Shown here: positions 1 to 7,289 of the stretch, piece after piece
Numbering within the stretch: position 1 is the first letter of the stretch
Layout of the letters: each line of letters begins with the position of its first letter
Virus record (IMG/VR): IMGVR_UViG_3300037460_000319
Coordinates: 1-33,780 of that record
Strand: one strand, 5' to 3'
Origin: a virus
DNA: 33,780 nt
Made by a program: the position numbers and the translations under genes
Notes under the pieces: model-generated
Databases searched by the model: none
What the model was told of the DNA's origin: nothing
What the model saw: only the letters and a program-made list of their open reading frames with translations

Positions 1-1
1 C

Positions 2-907
2 GAGTACCAGAACGGGCAGGCCTTCGTGGTTGTAATCGGCAACACTAACACCGGCGCTTCGACCGCTAATCCAGCGAGTATGGGCGTCAAGAGCATTAAG
101 ACTGAGATCGGCACCGACCCGGCCGCCGGAGCCATTGTAGCGGGTAGACGGACAATATTTGCTTACGACCTAGCCAATGACTGGCTTACGCTCGTAGAGT
201 TGGCGACTAGTGATTTCTTGCAGCGGTTAGCGGGCCTCAGCACTACAGGCTACACGTTGATCACGGTTTTTGACCTCGATACTTTCTTCGGTAACGCTCA
301 ACTGATCGTAAACAGTAACAGTAATTGCCCCCTACCGTTTGGTGAGAGCGGCATACTTACCGTGCGCATGGGGTCTGACAACCAGACCGGTGTACAGGAG
401 GTGGAGAGCATCTCGGGTACTTCTAAAGGTGAGATTTACAGGCGTCAACTTGCTGCCGGCGTGTGGCCGGCTGCGTGGAATAACACGGACTCTTCAGGTG
501 TGTTCACCCCAACAGTGCAGGACAACACGTTTAGCGACGGTGAGGGGCAGACGTACGGCGCGTTCACCTCGGGCCATTACACCATATCGGGTGGCCAAGT
601 TTTTTTCGATATTCGGATGCAAGTAACTAGCCTGGGCACGCTAACGCTAACCGACGGCGTGGTGATAGCCGGCTTGCCTTTTTTGAGTGACGTGCTGAAG
701 ACGGATACCCGGTACAACTTTACCGTAGGCACAGGCACCAGCTTGGCCCTCCCAGCCGCAGGGACGCCGCTGTCGGCATACATGGAAGCGGGCGTTGACT
801 ACCTAAGGATCGTCAAATGGAGCACGACGGGAGGGGGGCAGTCCATGTTGCTCAGTGAGTTGACCTCCTCCGGGACGCTAACCATCTCCGGGAGGTACTC
901 AATGTGA
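2..907 (+). CDS. Tail fibre / receptor-binding protein, C-terminal part (5' end outside window)
   Basis: The frame is open to the left edge from base 2, so the GTG at 26 is internal and the gene begins upstream. About 301 residues are visible, rich in Gly, Ser, Thr and short hydrophobic beta-strand-like segments with no membrane helix. The middle part (FTPTVQDNTFSDGEGQTYG, then GHYTISGGQVFFDI) resembles the small beta-sandwich modules at the ends of phage tail fibres. It sits directly before a lipase-like gene and the holin region, where tail adhesins commonly lie. Its stop overlaps the next start by 4 bp (GTGA), implying translational coupling. Function as an adhesin is inferred from composition and position; no catalytic motif is visible. 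Confidence 0.6.
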   Translation, partial: EYQNGQAFVVVIGNTNTGASTANPASMGVKSIKTEIGTDPAAGAIVAGRRTIFAYDLANDWLTLVELATSDFLQRLAGLSTTGYTLITVFDLDTFFGNAQLIVNSNSNCPLPFGESGILTVRMGSDNQTGVQEVESISGTSKGEIYRRQLAAGVWPAAWNNTDSSGVFTPTVQDNTFSDGEGQTYGAFTSGHYTISGGQVFFDIRMQVTSLGTLTLTDGVVIAGLPFLSDVLKTDTRYNFTVGTGTSLALPAAGTPLSAYMEAGVDYLRIVKWSTTGGGQSMLLSELTSSGTLTISGRYSM

Positions 908-1677
908 CCGCCTTCAACAAACAAATAGCGCTAGCAATGGCGCAAGCGTCACACCTGGCATATGGGAACGACCCGCTATTGCCCACTACGGCAATGCTCA
1001 GCCTCGACCCGACGTTCTCAGCCGATAGCTTCGAGATGGTGGGGGGCAGGAACGGTGAGACCGCCGAGATGTTGATCATTCGAGGGGACGATGTAACTAT
1101 ACTGTCTCTGCGTGGGTCCGATGAGATAGAGGATTGGTTCAAGAACATAAACGTTATGCCCCGCCGTTCTCAGTACGGAACGATGCTAGGTGGCTTCCAG
1201 TGTGAAGCTGAAAAACTTATAGACATCTGTCTGGCCGAGTACGACCGTGCAGGCGCAGTGTATTTCACCGGCCACTCTAAAGGTGGCGGCGAAGGCATCT
1301 GCCTCATGAATATGATCAGGGTACGGCGCTCGGGGGTAAAGATTCGCGGTGCGTACTTCTTTGGTTGCCCAAGGGCGCTAGGCGTAGGCACGGCGGATAA
1401 ATTCACCCAAGCGTACCGAGGGCGCGTGTTCCGCGTGGTCAATAACAACGACATCGTCTGCCGCGTGCCACCACACGGCACCTACGGTCATGTCAACCCA
1501 GGGAGTCGGGCTTACATCAGCCGGAACAATAAGCTATGGTTAGGTAAAGTCGACCCATGGCGCTTAAGGTACGATAGGTTCATGGGGCGTGTAGACGCTT
1601 GGAAGTCAGGCTGTACGTTCGACGGTCTACACGATCATTACCCAATGGATAAACGTTACGTGAGCAAATTACTATGA
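904..1677 (+). CDS. Lipase class 3 family alpha/beta hydrolase
   Basis: A 257-residue protein starting at GTG 904, overlapping the upstream stop by 4 bp. It shows the class 3 lipase pattern: LSLRGSDEIEDW near residue 67 (the family's FRGT...DW oxyanion region), the nucleophile elbow GHSKGG with Ser125, an Asp at 183 in NNNDIVCRVPP, and a His at 243 or 245 in GLHDHYP. This gives a plausible Ser-Asp-His triad in the expected order. Family members hydrolyse acylglycerols or other esters. No signal peptide is present, so it may be packaged in the virion, act on the host envelope, or be released at lysis. Its place after a tail-fibre gene favours a virion or lysis role, but that is inference. Confidence 0.82.
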   Translation: MTAFNKQIALAMAQASHLAYGNDPLLPTTAMLSLDPTFSADSFEMVGGRNGETAEMLIIRGDDVTILSLRGSDEIEDWFKNINVMPRRSQYGTMLGGFQCEAEKLIDICLAEYDRAGAVYFTGHSKGGGEGICLMNMIRVRRSGVKIRGAYFFGCPRALGVGTADKFTQAYRGRVFRVVNNNDIVCRVPPHGTYGHVNPGSRAYISRNNKLWLGKVDPWRLRYDRFMGRVDAWKSGCTFDGLHDHYPMDKRYVSKLL

Positions 1678-1772
1678 GCGCACCAGCACCCGCACCACCG
1701 CCACCCGATACGAATCAAATACCTGTGGGCGCTGTAGGCGGTCGCGGTAAACAGCGCACCAAGCCTAAATGA
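1674..1772 (+). CDS. Small Pro/Ala-rich protein
   Basis: A 32-residue frame linked by ATGA overlaps to both neighbours (1674-1677 and 1769-1772), which is the main support that it is translated. It begins MSAPAPAPPPPDTNQ and ends in a basic tail, GGRGKQRTKPK. It has no membrane segment and no recognised domain. Very short Pro-rich proteins occur among tail and lysis genes of many phages, but I cannot assign a role. Confidence 0.6.
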   Translation: MSAPAPAPPPPDTNQIPVGAVGGRGKQRTKPK

Positions 1773-2278
1773 TTAGTGCCGAATGGTTCGAGGTGTGTAT
1801 CACGTGGTGGAGGGTTGTGGTGTTCCTGCTGTTAATGGTTGCTGTGTTCCTCCAGCCGAACGCCCCGAGGTTTTACGCCGCTGTCTGTTTCCTGGCTATA
1901 ACACTTAGCCATGAGGGAATAGCTGGGCATCTAACCGGGCTGGCGTATTACGGCAGTGCTGCACTCTTCGACCTGCTTATCATCATACTGACCGCGGGCA
2001 TCAACCCGGTACCTCGTATGGTGCTGTGGTTGCATAGGGTGTGCATGGTCTCTATCGTGGCGAACGGTATCGGGTGGGTGATGTGGTACGCGTACTGGCC
2101 GCCTTATGCTTACGATGCGACGTTCATTGTGATCTACCTATGGGCGCTAGTTACACTACTGGAGAGGGACGCCGCCGATGACATGGGAGGATTTACAGCT
2201 GATAGCTGGGCTTCTTGTTTTCGTTTCAGTGTTAACCCACGCGCGGAGTGTTTCCGTAAGTACGGCGGCCCGTCATGA
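1769..2278 (+). CDS. Multi-pass membrane protein next to holin
   Basis: A 169-residue protein with about four hydrophobic segments (roughly residues 12-28, 33-52, 64-78 and 87-129) rich in Trp and aromatic residues, then a short acidic and basic C-terminus. It starts at ATG 1769 in a 4-bp overlap with the small upstream gene and ends in a 4-bp overlap with the holin-like gene. The last 35 residues lie in a region also read in another frame (2178-2363), so that part may be under double constraint. It might be an antiholin, a superinfection-exclusion factor or another lysis accessory; no family was recognised. Confidence 0.7.
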   Translation: MISAEWFEVCITWWRVVVFLLLMVAVFLQPNAPRFYAAVCFLAITLSHEGIAGHLTGLAYYGSAALFDLLIIILTAGINPVPRMVLWLHRVCMVSIVANGIGWVMWYAYWPPYAYDATFIVIYLWALVTLLERDAADDMGGFTADSWASCFRFSVNPRAECFRKYGGPS

Positions 2279-2363
2279 ACGTGAACGAATTGCTAAGCAG
2301 CGTGAAGCTCGGCGTGGGTGTGGCGGCGACAACGGCGACGGCGGGAGTAACAGCGATTCTTAA
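2178..2363 (+). CDS. Possible nested small membrane protein in lysis region
   Basis: A 61-residue frame that overlaps the end of the membrane-protein gene (101 bp) and the start of the holin-like gene (89 bp). It has a good Shine-Dalgarno (GAGAGG about 9 nt before ATG 2178), one N-terminal hydrophobic helix (LIAGLLVFVSVL), a strongly charged middle (RHERERIAKQREARR) and a Gly/Asn/Asp tail. Overlapping genes are common in lysis cassettes, for example Rz/Rz1, but no lipobox is present. The alternative is a chance frame; the ribosome site and helix-plus-charged-tail layout argue for it. Confidence 0.45.
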   Translation: MTWEDLQLIAGLLVFVSVLTHARSVSVSTAARHERERIAKQREARRGCGGDNGDGGSNSDS

Positions 2364-2562
2364 CGTGCTGCCCGAGGTTCTACAATGGGCGGCTACTGCG
2401 GCGGGCATAGCGCTATCGGTGGTGCTGATTAGGGTTCACTTGCTGAATATTCGTAAGACACGACTAGAGATACGGATAATGAGAGAGCAGGAAGACGAGC
2501 GTAAAGCGGAGGTTGAGAAGCGCCGGGCAGCCGGAGAGGCCACCCGACGGGAGAGTGATTAG
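2275..2562 (+). CDS. Holin-like protein (class II type)
   Basis: A 95-residue protein beginning at ATG 2275 inside the ATGA junction with the upstream gene. It has two hydrophobic segments (about residues 10-29, Ala/Thr/Val-rich, and 36-52) followed by a highly charged helix (HLLNIRKTRLEIRIMREQ and onward). This resembles small holins of podo- and siphoviruses that end in a charged cytoplasmic helix. It would permeabilise the inner membrane and release the endolysin, although the only endolysin seen lies far away at 16456-16767. Its TAG stop interlocks with the stop of the convergent minus-strand gene. Confidence 0.62.
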   Translation: MNVNELLSSVKLGVGVAATTATAGVTAILNVLPEVLQWAATAAGIALSVVLIRVHLLNIRKTRLEIRIMREQEDERKAEVEKRRAAGEATRRESD

Positions 2563-2840
2563 CTTACGGGTTGTAAGCGTCTTGAGTTCTGGTGGAGCAG
2601 CATGTAATCGCCGTCGCAATCGATGCTTCCCACGACTAGGTCAAGCGGTTCACCGAAGTACGGGCTGCCGGGGCCGAGGGTGACGTCGGAGATCGGCTCT
2701 TCCAGCACCTCACTTACAACAAACGGGCCATCTGAACGTCGGTTGCAAAGTCCCGGTTTCCACTCGACCAGCTGGCCCGGCTCAAAGGTGTGTTTTACGT
2801 TCATTAGGTTGTTCAGTCCTATCAGTTTCTCGTTGTTCAT
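2559..2840 (-). CDS. Conserved phage protein of unknown function
   Basis: A 93-residue protein with a clear ribosome site (GAGGA 8 nt before ATG 2840). It contains FEPGQLVEWKPGLCNRR and a C-terminal strand-rich part. The pattern looks like a small beta-barrel of the SH3-like kind found in many phage early proteins, but this is only a guess. It is the last gene of the leftward unit driven by the promoter at 3907-3935, and it meets the rightward lysis genes tail to tail with a 4-bp stop overlap. Confidence 0.65.
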   Translation of the reverse strand: MNNEKLIGLNNLMNVKHTFEPGQLVEWKPGLCNRRSDGPFVVSEVLEEPISDVTLGPGSPYFGEPLDLVVGSIDCDGDYMLLHQNSRRLQPVS

Positions 2841-2844
2841 ATTA

Positions 2845-3072
2845 CTAGTTCCTCTCTATTAATTTCTGTAAACGATTATAAAGGTCCCGTAAGCCGGGAA
2901 CCTCAAGATATTTTCCTACCATTACCACGTCAATGATCTTGAATTGCTCAACGTGGCTTATCTGCTGGACCATTAGCAGCGGCCGTCTGCCGTCAGGGTC
3001 GATCAGCTTACGGAACCGCTCAAAGTCTTCTAGGCGCGGTGCCACGACGGCTATGACTTCAGGTCTAGGCAC
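2845..3072 (-). CDS. Small protein of unknown function
   Basis: A 75-residue protein starting at GTG 3072, lying 6 bp after the previous gene and 4 bp before the next in the same leftward unit. It contains ISHVEQFKIIDVVMVGKYLE and ends in a helix (LRDLYNRLQKLIERN). There are no Cys clusters or membrane segments. The ribosome site is weak, so it is probably translationally coupled. Function is not recognised. Confidence 0.6.
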   Translation of the reverse strand: MPRPEVIAVVAPRLEDFERFRKLIDPDGRRPLLMVQQISHVEQFKIIDVVMVGKYLEVPGLRDLYNRLQKLIERN

Positions 3073-3078
3073 GCGGGG

Positions 3079-3348
3079 TCACCGCTTCGCCCGCACGCTA
3101 TCCGGGTCGATATCGGCGATGATGGCGACAGCGACGCCAGTCAGCACCCCAACGGCGTGTAACTGTTCTACCAGACGGCCGAAAGCTTCGCGGTTGGTGT
3201 CTATCCGGCAGGCCTGGTCGTTGACGTTATTGTCTGATTTGTCGTAATCCTCCGAGTTCAACCCATTACACACCAACTCGGACGCGGTGACGGTGCGGGC
3301 GCGGTCCCACGTGCCGGCGTATCCCTTAAGTTCCAGTAGCTTAGCCAC
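3079..3348 (-). CDS. Small protein of unknown function
   Basis: About 89 residues. An ATG at 3354 abuts the AGAGGA ribosome site with no spacing, whereas the GTG at 3348 lies 6 nt after it, so I place the start at 3348. The middle is polar (SEDYDKSDNNVNDQACRID), followed by an amphipathic and hydrophobic stretch (LVEQLHAVGVLTGVAVAII). It is the second gene of the leftward unit behind the palindrome-bearing promoter. No family was recognised. Confidence 0.62.
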   Translation of the reverse strand: MAKLLELKGYAGTWDRARTVTASELVCNGLNSEDYDKSDNNVNDQACRIDTNREAFGRLVEQLHAVGVLTGVAVAIIADIDPDSVRAKR

Positions 3349-3360
3349 AGTCATTCCTCT

Positions 3361-3873
3361 TTAGTTATCGTCTAGCAGTGTGCTAAGACGGAGTTTATCG
3401 TCATCTTCAAAGGCTTCTCGTATTTCGACGAGGACGGCCTCTAACTTCTCAAGTTGGGCGGCAAGGTCAGTGCACCCCTCGCATTCATCGTCCTCAAAGA
3501 GCGGGCTGTCCGACAGGACATGCCGCCCCAGTTCAATGAGCGCCTCTTGGTCTTCATCGTCGGCTAGGCGTTTCAGCTCCTCGACGGTTAGGGTGCTGTA
3601 GTTCATCGGCTGTTGCCTCTCGTTGGCTAGGTCCACAGATTGTTGTAGCAACGACGGGATGTGCTGAAAAACAGATTCAGGTCTGTTCCAGTTTTCCTCC
3701 GCCATTTTTATCATGCTCTCGAACCATGCTTTAAACCACGATGGGTCCTCGTTGTTCTCAGCAATATAGATGTAGTCCATTATGTGGAACAGCTCCCCGT
3801 GTGAGTTGCTGCTGAATATCCGGTCGCCGTAATCTTCAATATCCAGCTTTTGTAGTGCCTCTAGGAACGGCAT
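3361..3873 (-). CDS. Acidic protein of unknown function, first gene of an operator-controlled unit
   Basis: A 170-residue acidic protein with a strong ribosome site (GGGAGG before ATG 3873). It holds a CxxC pair (DECEGCTDLAAQLEKLEAVL) leading into a helical C-terminus, and many Glu/Asp residues throughout. It is the first gene downstream of the sigma70 promoter at 3907-3935, whose spacer carries the GTGACGGCGTCAC palindrome, so it and the three genes after it are probably co-regulated. Acidic early phage proteins are sometimes DNA mimics or host-takeover factors; nothing here proves that. Confidence 0.7.
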   Translation of the reverse strand: MPFLEALQKLDIEDYGDRIFSSNSHGELFHIMDYIYIAENNEDPSWFKAWFESMIKMAEENWNRPESVFQHIPSLLQQSVDLANERQQPMNYSTLTVEELKRLADDEDQEALIELGRHVLSDSPLFEDDECEGCTDLAAQLEKLEAVLVEIREAFEDDDKLRLSTLLDDN

Positions 3874-3906
3874 GCTCGCCTCCCTCTCAGTTAGTAAGTA
3901 CCTAAA

Positions 3907-3935
3907 ACTATAGCCGTGACGGCGTCACATGTCAA
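3907..3935 (-). promoter_or_regulatory. Sigma70-type promoter with palindromic operator in spacer (P1)
   Basis: Read leftward: -35 TTGACA (3930-3935), 17-bp spacer, -10 TATAGT (3907-3912). The spacer contains the perfect odd palindrome GTGACGGCGTCAC (3916-3928). The same palindrome sits in the same place in the promoters at 15751-15779 and 29480-29508. A protein bound there would block RNA polymerase. It drives 3361-3873 and the genes after it. Confidence 0.85.
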
Positions 3936-3950
3936 CACTCTATTTCACTA

Positions 3951-4316
3951 TTACGCGTCAGGCCTTAACTGGGCTTCATGCGCCCATATTGTGGAGCCTA
4001 TAGGGTAGCGGGGGTTATTGCTTTTAAGTAACCTCACCTCGACGCCATCATTACTTTCTGATAGCCGCACAACAATCCCAGGCAGGGGAATTGCGAACAG
4101 GTATCTTTCGTATACGATAACCTTGTCATCTGCAGCGAACGGTAAAGCCTTACCCCGGTCACCGATCTCAAGCTTCCCATCTATCACCCCTGCACGGTAG
4201 CCGTTAATGAATGTAGATAGCTGCTTTTCTTGTGCTTGGTGAGCATGTCCGCTTCTGGCAAATAAAACCTCAAAGCAAATAACCAGTCTTCGTTTAATTG
4301 TTAACTTCATGTTCAT
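3951..4316 (-). CDS. Conserved phage protein of unknown function
   Basis: About 119-121 residues; ATG 4316 and ATG 4310 are both possible, with CGGAG upstream favouring the second by spacing. The N-terminal part (KRRLVICFEVLFARSGHAH, then AQEKQLSTFINGYRAG) resembles a segment I know from many phage hypothetical proteins. The C-terminal half looks beta-rich. It lies 9 bp after the polymerase stop, so it is probably the last gene of the replication operon before the promoter at 3907-3935. No function is recognised. Confidence 0.68.
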   Translation of the reverse strand: MNMKLTIKRRLVICFEVLFARSGHAHQAQEKQLSTFINGYRAGVIDGKLEIGDRGKALPFAADDKVIVYERYLFAIPLPGIVVRLSESNDGVEVRLLKSNNPRYPIGSTIWAHEAQLRPDA

Positions 4317-4325
4317 GTCTCCGTA

Positions 4326-6677
4326 TCACTTCTGATACCGTTTATGTCGCCATCCGGCGGCTTTAATTGGCCAGTTAGCGGCCCAGGTAGGGCGCTCTGA
4401 CATGATTGCGGCCATCTCTTCAATGCTGCTATTGCGCATGCCCACTAACACCTCTTCCAGCACCGCCGGGGAGTACAGGCTACCGTCAACAGCGGCGACA
4501 CTTGGTACTTCAGCGGTACCCTCATCGTGGGTGTGCATCACGATAGGGTACCCCCGGTCTTCAAGTCTTGCCAACGCTTCAAACTCAAAGTCGGCCCCGA
4601 TAGCTTGGCATACATTCTCAAACAGGCGTCCGCCGTATGTCTCCATTAGTATCCACCCGACCGGTCCCTTGGTGGTGTCAGTGTTGTAGCCCCAAAATGT
4701 TATCTTAACCGCAGGGCCACGGTGCAGCTTATCCTCAGTGGCGACTAATCGTGGTTGATGGTAGTGCAGGAAACGCCCCGACGGTAACTGGCAATGGAGC
4801 ACGTCGTTAGCCACTATGTAACCGATGTCGTTGTGTCCGAACCACTGGTCGGGGTGCCGTATGGCTTGAATAGCTGCGCCCTCAAGGCCGTGAAGCTCTG
4901 GTCGGTAGTCCCACCTACCGGGACCACACCATATGAACTGACCGCCCCACATTTCGACGATCTCGGGTGATTCCGCACGCCACGCTAGGACGTCCGCTTT
5001 GATCTCTTCGTCAGTCATGAATTTGTCAGCGCCAAAATTCTTATTTGCACCAATCCAGCCGCCGTATCCGTTGGCCAGCTCCCTTACTTTACCTATCGTC
5101 TTTCTGGCCGGGTGGTGCTGGCCGGTGTCCCTCTTGTGCTGCAGTATTTCGGCTAATGGAATCCCGGTGGCCTTCGCGGCGCTGGCTTCGTATATCTTCC
5201 CGTCGCCGTTGAACACATCGATGCGCCACTGACACCGAGAGATCACAGCAGCGATAACCGCCTCGATAGCTGAGAAGTCACAGCACACTAGATCGTGGCC
5301 CGGCTTGGCGATGAGTAGCCCACGGAGGCATCCCGTTATCACGTCGGCGGGGTCACCCCACACTTTAATGACGTGATCGAGGTCGCGTATCTTGATATCT
5401 GCGAGGGCAAACTCGACCGCCTCAACTGTCCAGTCGTCGCGGAGCTGCACATCGAATGATCCGCAGCGGGGGCAACTTGGGGACCCGCCGTCAATAAGCC
5501 CGGAGATCTGACCACAATGTCGGCAGCCTATCGACGTAGGCCCGTCGCCCGTTAGGTTCTGCAGTTGAACCCCACCGGCGGACGCTCTGCCCGTCCTGTC
5601 CGCCCCGCAGTACGTGTACTGGTCACGGAGACGACCGTCACTATTAACTTGACGGTCGAGGGTGTAGAGCTTTTTAACGTTAGCGCCGCCGAGTATCGAT
5701 CTGATCTGCAGCACCCGTTTACACTGTGAGGGCAGGTCGTCTCGTTCTAGCGCTTCGGCGACCGTTTCAGCTTTGAGGTCAGGCAACGAGAGGCCGTTCT
5801 CTCTGAGCCACACCCCTATCCTAGCGACCTCTGACACTGAGCCGACGGACCCACCGGTAACGTTGCACAGCTCAAGGGTGTAGCGCTTCTCGGCCTGTCG
5901 CATCACGTAGATGCAGTCAGCTAGGGCGTCAGTATCGACCTGTACCCCACGGGCGTTGATCGTTTGATCAACCAGCCATGTGCGGCGCTCATACGCTGTG
6001 AGGTCAGGCATACGGGACGACACCCCGGCTTCAGATACGATGTCTTGGTCACAGTATGCGTAAATCTCCTCGAATAGCGGTCGGTCGGTTGTCGTGGTGC
6101 GCTGGAAGTACTGCCGGTCTTTTACCCAATTGTTGGGGCGGCATAGCAATTGTATGAGCTGTGCGCCGCGTTTGTCTTTCGGTGCGGTGCCGAGGACCCC
6201 TGCCAATTTTCCTAGAGCCCCCGGCAGACTGTACCGCCGCGCTTTCGCCATCGAACAAAAACATTGGTGCAGTTGGAGTGGTGGCCAACCGTACCGGGGA
6301 GCACAAATAGCGTTCCATATCCAAAATTCAAAAGTTACATTGTGAGCTTCAATCGGGTTTCCGGCCGCGATGTGCGCTAACAGGTCGTGCGGACTCGGTG
6401 CGCCTGGCATCCAACGTCGGCAGCCCTTACCATCTTTCAGGTCGTACGACAGGCATATAGGCCGGGTGCTGGGGTGCGTGGCGTAGACCGGCGTACCGAC
6501 TACACCGAGGCCACCTTTACCGCCCGGCCCTGTGCCTCTCACCTTGCCGGTTGCAGGGTCAAGCGTGAACCCCGCCTCGCTGTATGTCTCGAAGTCGAAG
6601 TCGGCCAGTATCGTAGAGTGACCGAACGCCGTTGAAATCCGTTTACCGGCTGAGAGTAGGTGTGGGGCTGTGATCAT
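4326..6677 (-). CDS. DNA polymerase, family A, with 3'-5' exonuclease domain
   Basis: 783 residues from ATG 6677 (AGG 8 nt upstream). The frame stays open about 55 codons further, but that part is low-quality and lies in a structured non-coding stretch. The N-terminal proofreading domain shows DFDFETYS (acidic residues 26-30). Palm motif A is CDFSAIEA (Asp467), the fingers motif B is GKVRELANGYGG (Lys530) and motif C is HTHDEG (Asp718-Glu719), so all metal-binding and nucleotide-binding positions are present. Between exonuclease and palm there is a small zinc-ribbon-like insertion, with Cys pairs at 385/388 and 402/405. It would copy the phage genome together with the primase-helicase (18228-20759) and the ssDNA-binding protein (7538-8296). 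It is preceded by an unusually structured leader and followed at 9 bp by a small unknown gene. Confidence 0.95.
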   Translation of the reverse strand: MITAPHLLSAGKRISTAFGHSTILADFDFETYSEAGFTLDPATGKVRGTGPGGKGGLGVVGTPVYATHPSTRPICLSYDLKDGKGCRRWMPGAPSPHDLLAHIAAGNPIEAHNVTFEFWIWNAICAPRYGWPPLQLHQCFCSMAKARRYSLPGALGKLAGVLGTAPKDKRGAQLIQLLCRPNNWVKDRQYFQRTTTTDRPLFEEIYAYCDQDIVSEAGVSSRMPDLTAYERRTWLVDQTINARGVQVDTDALADCIYVMRQAEKRYTLELCNVTGGSVGSVSEVARIGVWLRENGLSLPDLKAETVAEALERDDLPSQCKRVLQIRSILGGANVKKLYTLDRQVNSDGRLRDQYTYCGADRTGRASAGGVQLQNLTGDGPTSIGCRHCGQISGLIDGGSPSCPRCGSFDVQLRDDWTVEAVEFALADIKIRDLDHVIKVWGDPADVITGCLRGLLIAKPGHDLVCCDFSAIEAVIAAVISRCQWRIDVFNGDGKIYEASAAKATGIPLAEILQHKRDTGQHHPARKTIGKVRELANGYGGWIGANKNFGADKFMTDEEIKADVLAWRAESPEIVEMWGGQFIWCGPGRWDYRPELHGLEGAAIQAIRHPDQWFGHNDIGYIVANDVLHCQLPSGRFLHYHQPRLVATEDKLHRGPAVKITFWGYNTDTTKGPVGWILMETYGGRLFENVCQAIGADFEFEALARLEDRGYPIVMHTHDEGTAEVPSVAAVDGSLYSPAVLEEVLVGMRNSSIEEMAAIMSERPTWAANWPIKAAGWRHKRYQK

Positions 6678-6697
6678 GCTGATTACCTGTAGGGGGT

Positions 6698-6952
6698 GTG
6701 AGGTTGAATCACTTGGCTGGTTAGTCGGACTTATCCTAGTAAGTGTTATAAATTCGGACGTTCCAGTAATCGGTTGTAATGTGTTACATGTAGTTACAAT
6801 CGGAGTTACCAAGCCTGTTTCTAGAGTATGCTTGAGCCTCAACCAATTAGCAGTTGGTTGCTAGGGTCCACCTAGCTTCGGCAATGAATGCGGCCACATT
6901 CTAACCGCTTAAGGTGCGGTGCAAACCTCTGCCAAATCGCCTTCAACCTCAC
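6698..6952 (-). ncRNA. Candidate structured RNA / leader before the DNA polymerase gene
   Basis: A 285-bp gap between the 102-residue gene and the polymerase start. An 11-bp inverted repeat (GTGAGGTTGAA at 6698-6708, TTCAACCTCAC at 6942-6952) could close the whole region. Inside lie consecutive hairpins: CTTA/TAAG (6730-6743), CGGTTGTAA/TTACAATCG with one G-U pair (6771-6802), a 7-bp stem with 7-nt loop CAACCAA/TTGGTTG (6840-6860), CTAGG/CCTAG (6861-6875), GAATG/CATTC (6886-6901) and ACCGC/GCGGT with 7-nt loop (6904-6920). The outer helix ends about 20 nt before the polymerase ATG. An RNA regulator of polymerase translation is inferred; a DNA-level role such as protein-binding sites is also possible. 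No known riboswitch class was recognised. Confidence 0.55.
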
Positions 6953-6962
6953 GTTTACTCTT

Positions 6963-7271
6963 TTACTTCGCGCCTTCGCTGTAGTCCTTCCAAACTAGAG
7001 GCTCAACTGTAATGTCAACAGTCCAATTAAGCTGTTGAATTGCAGCATCAATCAACCGTAGTTTATTGGCGTAGTAGTCGTATTCTTTTGTAACCTGATT
7101 TAGGTCTAGCTTAGCCACTTTGCCGGTAATGTCATCCAACTGCTCGCTTACTTGTCGGCGCTGCATTACGTTTTCAAATATATCTGACTGCTTGATCCCA
7201 CGCACCTGATCTACTTTCTGCTGTAGCTCTTTGCGTCGTAGCAGTGCATCTGCAAGTTTAAATTGTGCCAT
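6963..7271 (-). CDS. DIP1984/DUF6847-like coiled-coil protein
   Basis: 102 residues from ATG 7271. The in-frame GTG at 7280 lies inside the ribosome site AAGGTGG and is rejected. The opening FKLADALLRRKELQQKVDQ, followed by alternating helices and a final strand pair, matches the overall pattern of the DIP1984-type family of small helical proteins found in bacteria and phages, though shorter than cellular members. It has no membrane segment or Cys. The biochemical function of that family is not established. It lies between a small basic gene and the structured leader of the DNA polymerase. Confidence 0.6.
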   Translation of the reverse strand: MAQFKLADALLRRKELQQKVDQVRGIKQSDIFENVMQRRQVSEQLDDITGKVAKLDLNQVTKEYDYYANKLRLIDAAIQQLNWTVDITVEPLVWKDYSEGAK

Positions 7272-7289
7272 TCTGTCCACCTTTAAAAG

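Noticed and set aside
339-626. Open frame inside the tail-fibre gene
   Set aside because: Overlaps a convincing structural-protein frame entirely, has an Arg/Cys-rich shadow composition and no ribosome site.
4326-6677. Inteins or introns in the DNA polymerase
   Set aside because: All motifs are in one uninterrupted frame of normal length with no splicing-domain motifs.
6678-6842. Upstream extension of the DNA polymerase by 55 codons
   Set aside because: The extra part is Thr/Ser/Pro-rich with no family match and crosses the hairpin region; ATG 6677 has a ribosome site and the exonuclease domain begins soon after.
6865-6952. Possible tRNA, because ACCGC/GCGGT encloses a 7-nt loop like an anticodon arm
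   Set aside because: No matching acceptor stem, D arm or TTC-containing T arm could be placed on either strand.
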